Assembly (NCBI RefSeq): GCF_030709675.1
Contig: NZ_JAUZQD010000005.1
Coordinates: 124,001 to 188,000, forward strand
Source: Symbioplanes lichenis
Lineage (GTDB): Bacteria; Actinomycetota; Actinomycetes; Mycobacteriales; Micromonosporaceae
Length of the DNA stretch: 64,000 bases
Reading direction: 5' to 3'
The position numbers and the translations under genes are program-made. Positions 59,354-64,000 of this stretch are shown in pieces (the stretch's first letter is position 1; each line of letters starts with the position of its first letter). The notes under the pieces were generated by a model. The model was not told where the DNA came from and made no database searches. It worked only from the letters and a program-made list of their open reading frames with translations.

Positions 59354-59914
59354 ATGTCAGGGGATGCCGAAGGGCTCGCCGAATTCGGCTACGAACTCGG
59401 CCTGTTGAAGCGCATCCGCCGATCCGGCTGGTGGCACGCAGGCGTACGCGACCCAGAATCGGTAGCAGAGCACACCATGCGTGCCGCTCAACTGGCCGCC
59501 TTGATCGCGGCAGAAGAAGGAGCCGATCCTGACCGCGCCGCATTCCTCGCGCTCTGGCATGACAGCCAAGAGACGAGAACCGGCGACCTGCCCCATACCG
59601 CTACGCCGTATTTGACGAAGCCCGATCCTCGTCACATCACCGCCGATCAGACGGTAAAAATGCCTGAACGGTCACGTGAAATGGTGCGCGGAGCCGTCGA
59701 CGAGTATGAGGCCCGCGAGACGCTGGAAGCCTGGTGCGCAAAAGACGCGGACAAGCTGGAGATGTTGCTGCAAGCGGTGGAATATCGCGATGTCGGCTTG
59801 AAGCGGGTAGACGGATGGATCGATTCAGGCCGTAAGAATCTGCACACTGAGACCGCCCGTCGAATCGCAGAGGCAGCTCTCGTTCTGTCGCCCTTGTCTT
59901 GGCGTGACCGCTGA
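59354..59914 (+). CDS. HD-domain phosphohydrolase (YfbR/HDDC2-like)
   Basis: A 186-residue metal-dependent nucleotidase-type protein. The HD residues are visible: His in PESVAEHTMRAAQLA, His-Asp in LWHDSQETRTGDLPH and Asp in AKDADKLEMLLQAVEY. This pattern matches YfbR/HDDC2 5'-deoxynucleotidases, which dephosphorylate dNMPs. ATG at 59354, 12 bp after the regulator, so the two form an operon. Its role beside a RiPP cluster is unexplained; it could provide nucleotide-related regulation or phage defence. Confidence 0.88.
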   Translation: MSGDAEGLAEFGYELGLLKRIRRSGWWHAGVRDPESVAEHTMRAAQLAALIAAEEGADPDRAAFLALWHDSQETRTGDLPHTATPYLTKPDPRHITADQTVKMPERSREMVRGAVDEYEARETLEAWCAKDADKLEMLLQAVEYRDVGLKRVDGWIDSGRKNLHTETARRIAEAALVLSPLSWRDR

Positions 59915-60289
59915 CCGCTGGCCCCTGGTCGCGCTGCGGGAATGAATCAGCGCTGATCTCGGCCAAGAAGTGTGTTCGCCTCACGTCATTCCCGCGGCGG
60001 GCGCCGAGCCCTCGGAGGTTCCACCGTGCGGTGCATGCGACTAGACCGTCCGGTCGCGCTCGGCGGTGAGTGAGAAACCCGCTGACCGCACTGCGGGTGG
60101 CGTCTTGTGAGCGGGCAGGGGCTCGTCTGCTCGCGAGAGACAGCGAACGCGCCGTGGCCGATGTGGTGAGGGTCGCTCGGGGGGCGTTCGGATCTTCGGG
60201 TGGAGAAGTTCGGCTGATGTGTCCACTGTGTCCGGGCGCGGCGGTGGCTAGCGTGGCTTCTTTCTTTCGCTGACCACTGTGAGGACCGC
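59915..60289. other. intergenic region at the right end of the graspetide island
   Basis: No credible gene. It contains the right copy of the degenerate direct repeat (59978-60080). To the right of it composition returns to the GC-rich core type, with a G-rich stretch before the next start. Confidence 0.45.
59978..60080 (+). repeat. right copy of the degenerate ~100-bp direct repeat flanking the graspetide cluster
   Basis: Aligns with 55361-55465, with exact GCCTCACGTCATT and GTGCGGTGC blocks. No tRNA fragment accompanies this copy. Confidence 0.6.
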
Positions 60290-60952
60290 ATGACCGTTGA
60301 GGCGGAGCTTGATGCCGAGCTCGCGATTTCCGTCGATTATGTGCCCGGGGTGCGGGGCCACTGCGTGCTGGCGGTCGGGGCCGATGCCGACGGGCGGGAG
60401 TCGGTTGCGGTGTGGAAGCTGGGGCCTTCGGGGCGCGCCGGCGGGTCGTGGGTGGTTGCGCTGGAGGACACCGACTTTCTCGTACGCGTGATCGCGGCGC
60501 AGCAGGGGCGGTGCCTGGTCGGGTGGACGGCGGACGAGCCGCTCGCGGTGCTGGACCGGTTGCCCGCAGAGTCGGCGAAGGCGCTGGCCGACAGTGTTGT
60601 GGTGATTCCCGACCTGCTCGCGGAGACCGCTGAGCACCGGCGGCGCTACGAGGACGCGGTCGAGGCGCATCGGGCGACCACCAAGTCGAAGATCGCGCCG
60701 CTCGCGTGGGCCCGGGAGCTTCCGGCGGACCCGCGCGGTGAGCTGACGCCGCAGCTCCGGGCCGCCGCCTCACCCGTGGCCGCGGCGGCCATCGGGCTGG
60801 CGGGAGCGCTGGAGCGAGCCGTCGACCTGTGGCAGGAGACCGAGCAGGCCCGCTACCGGCGCCCGTACCTGCGGAAATTCGGCGAGCCGCAGCCGCTGCC
60901 GCCGCGCTGGCTCGCCCGCGCCCGAGCCGTCGCCGCCGGACAGGCCGAGTAA
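60290..60952 (+). CDS. conserved hypothetical actinobacterial protein
   Basis: A 220-residue soluble protein starting MTVEAELDAELAISVDYVPG. It has a beta-rich first half (CVLAVGADADGRESVAVWKL, GSWVVALEDTDFLVRVI) and a helical second half ending in an Arg-rich tail (YLRKFGEPQPLPPRWLARAR). I recall similar proteins in Micromonosporaceae and Streptomyces (DUF6218-like), without known function. ATG at 60290 preceded by GTGAGGACC as ribosome binding site. It marks the return to core chromosome after the accessory island. It is convergent with the VOC gene. Confidence 0.75.
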   Translation: MTVEAELDAELAISVDYVPGVRGHCVLAVGADADGRESVAVWKLGPSGRAGGSWVVALEDTDFLVRVIAAQQGRCLVGWTADEPLAVLDRLPAESAKALADSVVVIPDLLAETAEHRRRYEDAVEAHRATTKSKIAPLAWARELPADPRGELTPQLRAAASPVAAAAIGLAGALERAVDLWQETEQARYRRPYLRKFGEPQPLPPRWLARARAVAAGQAE

Positions 60953-61070
60953 GGCCGGTCACGCGGCGGGCCGGCGCGCGACGAGCCAGGTCGTGCAAAA
61001 GGCGCCGCGCGTAACGGGCCGCGTCGCGCGTCGATGGCCAGGTCGCGCAAACGGCTGGGGGAGGAAGAAG

Positions 61071-61460
61071 TCAGAGCGGGGCGTCGACGTAGAGGCAGAA
61101 GGGGTGGCCGTCCGGGTCGAGCATGACGCGGACGGATTCCTGGGGCTGGTGGCCGGCCTCGGTGGCGCCGGCGCGGGTGGCGGCGCGGACGGCGGCCGGG
61201 AGGTCGGGGACCTCGATGTCGAGGTGCATCATCATCTGCTGCTTGTGGGACTTGTTGGGCCAGGTGGGCTGCTCGTAGTCGGGGGAGCGCTGGAAGGCCA
61301 TGTACTCGATGTGGTCGCCCAGCGGGGAGAGGGCGACGAAGTCGGGGTCCTGCTTGACGATTTTCCAGTCCATGAGCTTGGCGTAGAACTCGGCCAGGGC
61401 GAGAGGGTCGGGTGTCTCCAGCACTACGCCCCAGAAGTGCCTCGAGTTGCGTCCCAGCAT
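61071..61460 (-). CDS. VOC-family (glyoxalase-like) protein
   Basis: A 129-residue vicinal-oxygen-chelate fold protein with two beta-alpha-beta modules. It has HFWGVVLETPDPLALAEFYA with the first metal ligand position, the second module MMMHLDIEVPDLPAAVRAAT, and the C-terminal MLDPDGHPFCLYVD typical of the family's last strand. Enzymes of this fold range from dioxygenases to antibiotic-binding proteins; ligand unknown. ATG at 61460. Convergent with the hypothetical gene and divergent from the response regulator gene. Confidence 0.9.
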   Translation of the reverse strand: MLGRNSRHFWGVVLETPDPLALAEFYAKLMDWKIVKQDPDFVALSPLGDHIEYMAFQRSPDYEQPTWPNKSHKQQMMMHLDIEVPDLPAAVRAATRAGATEAGHQPQESVRVMLDPDGHPFCLYVDAPL

Positions 61461-61597
61461 CCGTGCAGTCTGCCCGCGCCGGGGCGGGAGGGGCAGCCGG
61501 GGACACGACTCTTAGCTGTATCGATATGTGGGTTCGCTCCCCGGATGCAACCTTGGTCCGGCTCGGAAACGCCGCGGCCGGGCCGATCCCCACGAGC

Positions 61598-61996
61598 ATG
61601 ACCAACATGAACGAGAAGCTGATCGTCGTGGCCGAGGACGACTCGGATCTGCGGGACATGCTGACGTTCGCGCTCGAGCGGGCCGGGTACACGGCGGTCG
61701 GGGCGAAGGACGGGCACACCGCGGCGCGGATCGTGCAGGTCGCGCGGCCGGTGGGGATCGTCACCGACGTACGCATGCCCGCGCTGAACGGCATGGAGCT
61801 GTGCCGGCTGGTGCGCGGCAACCCCGAGGTCAGCAACGCCGCCGTTCTCATGGTGTCGGCGAACGCGCACCTGCACGACATCAACGCCGGGCTGAGCAGC
61901 GGGGCCGACGGCTACCTGCCGAAGCCGCTGTCGCCTCGCCGATTGGTCGAGGAACTTGAGCTGGTCATCGAGAGGCGCCGCAACGCGCAGTCGTGA
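61598..61996 (+). CDS. single-domain response regulator (CheY-like receiver)
   Basis: A 132-residue receiver domain without an output domain. Phospho-acceptor Asp57 lies in GIVTDVRMPALNG. The acidic pocket is VAEDDSDLRDM, and the conserved Lys is in DGYLPKPLSPRRL. It is probably phosphorylated by a histidine kinase encoded elsewhere and acts by protein contact. The ATG at 61598 (MTNMNEKL) is preferred; an ATG at 61607 is three codons in. It lies 89 bp before the metallophosphoesterase gene, same strand. Confidence 0.88.
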   Translation: MTNMNEKLIVVAEDDSDLRDMLTFALERAGYTAVGAKDGHTAARIVQVARPVGIVTDVRMPALNGMELCRLVRGNPEVSNAAVLMVSANAHLHDINAGLSSGADGYLPKPLSPRRLVEELELVIERRRNAQS

Positions 61997-62085
61997 TACA
62001 GAAAGCGCGCGATGTCCTGTAACCGTCGGTGACAGGCATACGACCGTTCGGTTGACCCGACCCCCCAGCGCCGGATCATGACGGC

Positions 62086-62847
62086 ATGGCCTCCTTCATC
62101 GCTCAGCTCAGCGACCCCCACCTCACCGCCGGCGTGCTGGGTCACGGCCCCGCCGCGGGCCTCCAGCTCGCCCTCGCGCGCGTCATGGCGCTCGATCCGC
62201 GCCCCGACTGTGTCGTCGTCACCGGCGACCTCACCGACCACGGTCTGGAGGAGGAGTACGAAGCCCTCCAGCAGGTCATCGGCGAGTTCCCCCTGCCGCT
62301 GCACCTCACGACGGGCAACCACGACGACCGCGAAGCCATGATCAAGGCGTTCGGCGGCGAGCCGTTCTACGTGGTGGACTACGCGGGGTTCTCGGTGGTC
62401 GGGCTCGACTCGCTCATTCCCGGTTCGCCGGCCGGACGGCTCGGCCCGGAGCAGCTCGCGTGGCTCGACCGGGTGCTGGCGGCGCGGCCGGGCGTACCCG
62501 TGATGGTGGGTCTGCACCACCCGCCGCTGCCGATCGGCATCCCCTTCCTCGACGGGATGCGCCTGCTGGACGGCGAGGAGCTGCGCGAGATCGTGGCCGA
62601 CCGGGGCAATGTCGCCCGGATCATGGCCGGTCACGTGCACCGGCCGATCACCGCGGGCTTCGCCGGGACCGTCGTGACCGTGTCGCCGAGCACCTGGCGG
62701 CAGTCGGGTCTGCTGCTCAACTCGGACGCCCCGCCCGGCTATGTCGCGGAGCCCACCGGCTTCCTGCTGCACCTGCTGGACGACCCCGATTGCGTGACGC
62801 ATACAGTACAGGTCAGTCACGCTGGGGCGCTGCTCGGCGCATACTGA
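62086..62847 (+). CDS. calcineurin-like metallophosphoesterase (CpdA-like)
   Basis: A 253-residue metal-dependent phosphodiesterase. The five metal-binding motifs are AQLSDPHLT, CVVVTGDLTDHG, LTTGNHDDRE, VGLHHPPLP and MAGHVHRPIT. The closest known type is CpdA/GpdQ, which hydrolyse cAMP or glycerophosphodiesters. ATG at 62086. It might degrade cyclic nucleotides made by cyclase-domain proteins such as the one at 3174, but that is speculation. Confidence 0.92.
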   Translation: MASFIAQLSDPHLTAGVLGHGPAAGLQLALARVMALDPRPDCVVVTGDLTDHGLEEEYEALQQVIGEFPLPLHLTTGNHDDREAMIKAFGGEPFYVVDYAGFSVVGLDSLIPGSPAGRLGPEQLAWLDRVLAARPGVPVMVGLHHPPLPIGIPFLDGMRLLDGEELREIVADRGNVARIMAGHVHRPITAGFAGTVVTVSPSTWRQSGLLLNSDAPPGYVAEPTGFLLHLLDDPDCVTHTVQVSHAGALLGAY

Positions 62848-62927
62848 CCACCGCTCGGCGCAGAGATCATCAATCAACCCCTTCCCCCGCTGTACGGTCG
62901 ATGTCCGCCAGTGGGAAGGGGACGACG

Positions 62928-63293
62928 ATGCTCGACCATGTGATCCTCGGGGTGCACCACCTCGACGAGAGCCGGCATTTCTACGAGCACGCGCTGCGCC
63001 CGCTGGGTGTGAAGGTGATCGCCGAGGAGCCCGAGCTGATCGGCTTCGGCGACGACAGCGGGCGCCCCTTCTTCTGGCTCGCCGTGCGGGAGGCCACCCA
63101 CCGGGTGCACGTGGCCTTCACCGCGCCGGACCGGGCCGCCGTCGACGCGTTCCACGCGGCCGCGCTGCACGCCGGCGGGGTGGACAACGGGCCGCCGGGG
63201 CTGCGGGCGCATTACCACGAGAACTATTACGCGGCCTACGCCTTCGACGCCGACGGCAACAACATCGAGGCCGTCTGCCAGCGTCCTGTCTGA
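62928..63293 (+). CDS. VOC-family protein
   Basis: A 121-residue protein: MLDHVILGVHHLDESRHFYE with a metal-ligand His pair region, RVHVAFTAPDRAAVDAFHAA in the second module, and YYAAYAFDADGNNIEAVCQR at the end, the YAAFxxDPDGNxIE signature of glyoxalase-like proteins. ATG at 62928 has AAGGGG about 7 bases upstream; an ATG at 62901 would add nine residues. Substrate unknown. Confidence 0.9.
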   Translation: MLDHVILGVHHLDESRHFYEHALRPLGVKVIAEEPELIGFGDDSGRPFFWLAVREATHRVHVAFTAPDRAAVDAFHAAALHAGGVDNGPPGLRAHYHENYYAAYAFDADGNNIEAVCQRPV

Positions 63294-63355
63294 AATGCCA
63301 GCATAGCTACTTTCGGGTGGTATCTCTGAAGTCAACCTTCGGAGAGGTGGCCGCC

Positions 63356-64000
63356 ATGCCCGCACCCCTGCCCGCGAACGAGACCGACCGGCTCGCCGCG
63401 CTCTACGAGCTCGACATCCTCGACACCGCCCCGGAGAAGGACTTCGACGACATCGTCGCGCTGGCCTCGGCCGTGTGCGGTGTCCCGATGTCGCTGGTCA
63501 GCCTGGTCGACGCCGACCGACAGTGGTTCAAGGCGCGGCGGGGCACGGACCTGACCGAGACGTCGCGGGACATCTCGTTCTGCTCGCACGCCATCCTCGG
63601 CAAGGACCTCCTGGTCGTGCCGGACGCCACCCAGGACACCCGCTTCGCCGGGAACCCTCTGGTGTCCGGCGAGACCGGCATCCGCTTCTACGCCGGGGCG
63701 CCGCTGATCACCACGGACGGGTTCGCGCTGGGCTCGCTCTGCGTCGTCGATTCCGCGCCGCGCCGGCTCGACGTCGAGCAGCTGCAGGCGTTGCGGGCCC
63801 TGGCGCGGCAGGTGACGTCCCAGCTCGAGCTCCGGCGCTACGCCGTCGCGCTGGCCAACACCACGGCCCGGCTGCAGGAGCTGGAACGCCGCAAGGACGA
63901 CCTGGCCGGCCTCGTGGGCGGGAAGTTGCGGGCGCCGCTCAAGCTCATGCGGACGTACCTGCAGGAACTCGGGGAGACCGGCACCCACGACCTCGCGCTG
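63356..64000 (+). CDS. GAF-domain sensor with degenerate kinase helix (runs off right edge)
   Basis: The first 215 residues are in the window. A GAF domain (about 5-165) is of the type ALYELDILDTAPEKDFDDIV, MSLVSLVDADRQWFKA, ISFCSHAILGKDLLVVPDA and LGSLCVVDSAPR, found in many actinobacterial sensor kinases. A helix resembling the HisKA dimerisation helix follows (LVGGKLRAPLKLMRTYLQEL). Where kinases have SHELRTPL, this protein has GGKLRAPL, so the phospho-acceptor His is replaced by Gly. GGAGAGG lies 8 bases before the ATG at 63356. The missing C-terminus may still carry an ATPase domain. The protein is likely a pseudokinase or signals without His phosphorylation. Confidence 0.82.
   Translation, partial: MPAPLPANETDRLAALYELDILDTAPEKDFDDIVALASAVCGVPMSLVSLVDADRQWFKARRGTDLTETSRDISFCSHAILGKDLLVVPDATQDTRFAGNPLVSGETGIRFYAGAPLITTDGFALGSLCVVDSAPRRLDVEQLQALRALARQVTSQLELRRYAVALANTTARLQELERRKDDLAGLVGGKLRAPLKLMRTYLQELGETGTHDLAL

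Noticed and set aside
60070..60273. 67-codon frame before the hypothetical gene at 60290
   Set aside because: Overlaps the degenerate direct repeat, lacks a ribosome binding site and has shadow-like composition.

Overview
The window is very GC-rich and densely coding, with many GTG starts, Shine-Dalgarno sequences of the GGAGG type and frequent 1-8 bp gene overlaps. Gene content (Glp/GlpR cell-division pair, KorAB, TatB, DUF3117, Rv2578c-type radical SAM protein, GGDEF enzyme, graspetide genes) points to a filamentous actinobacterium, most likely Micromonosporaceae (Actinoplanes/Micromonospora relatives). The family-level assignment is inference. The sequence looks chromosomal.

0-17 kb: a partial GNAT gene, a membrane-anchored lytic transglycosylase, a gene-free G-rich kilobase, a large nucleotidyl-cyclase/ATPase regulator, a secreted phospholipase A2, a K+ channel/GtrA pair, Tag glycosylase, an SRPBCC/DivIVA-like pair, a lone NuoA next to KorAB, a secreted trypsin-like protease, and a PaaX/PaaG-like pair with a clear inverted-repeat operator. 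17-34 kb: DUF3117, leucyl aminopeptidase, then the actinobacterial envelope-stress locus (O-methyltransferase, HtrA, TatB, Mrp, DUF1003, MgtE-N/CBS) without the sigE-rseA genes usually found in it. PhzF, HAD, EamA, DUF4190 and SDR genes follow, then a radical SAM gene interrupted by a 294-residue intein inside its Fe-S cysteine motif. 34-51 kb: thioredoxin, TrmH-type methyltransferase, small membrane proteins, PHP phosphoesterase, MarC, a RecB-type Fe-S nuclease, MpaB, a Fur-family regulator, DUF2231, a decayed SAF-type gene, FmdB, 5-FTHF cyclo-ligase, a HAMP-GAF-GGDEF diguanylate cyclase and the galU-glp-rimJ-glpR cluster.

51-60 kb is accessory. A tRNA-Ala(CGC) gene carries a 4.2 kb degraded integrated element bounded by a 26-bp repeat of the tRNA 3' end. 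It holds an integrase remnant, a multiply broken XRE/TPR regulator, a frameshifted GNAT gene, a nested palindrome, a lipoprotein and a GIY-YIG protein. Directly after it lies a graspetide (omega-ester RiPP) cluster: precursor peptide, ATP-grasp ligase and PIMT-like methyltransferase, divergent from an XRE regulator and an HD phosphohydrolase. A degenerate ~100-bp direct repeat flanks this cluster. 60-64 kb returns to core-like genes: a hypothetical protein, two VOC proteins, a single-domain response regulator, a metallophosphoesterase, and a GAF protein whose kinase-like helix lacks the phospho-acceptor histidine.

Two genome habits recur. In-frame minisatellites (unit lengths multiples of 3) have expanded inside many unrelated proteins. 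The 3' tails of several genes have been tandemly duplicated downstream of the stop codon. The graspetide locus, the intein and the scarred tRNA island are the most interesting single features.
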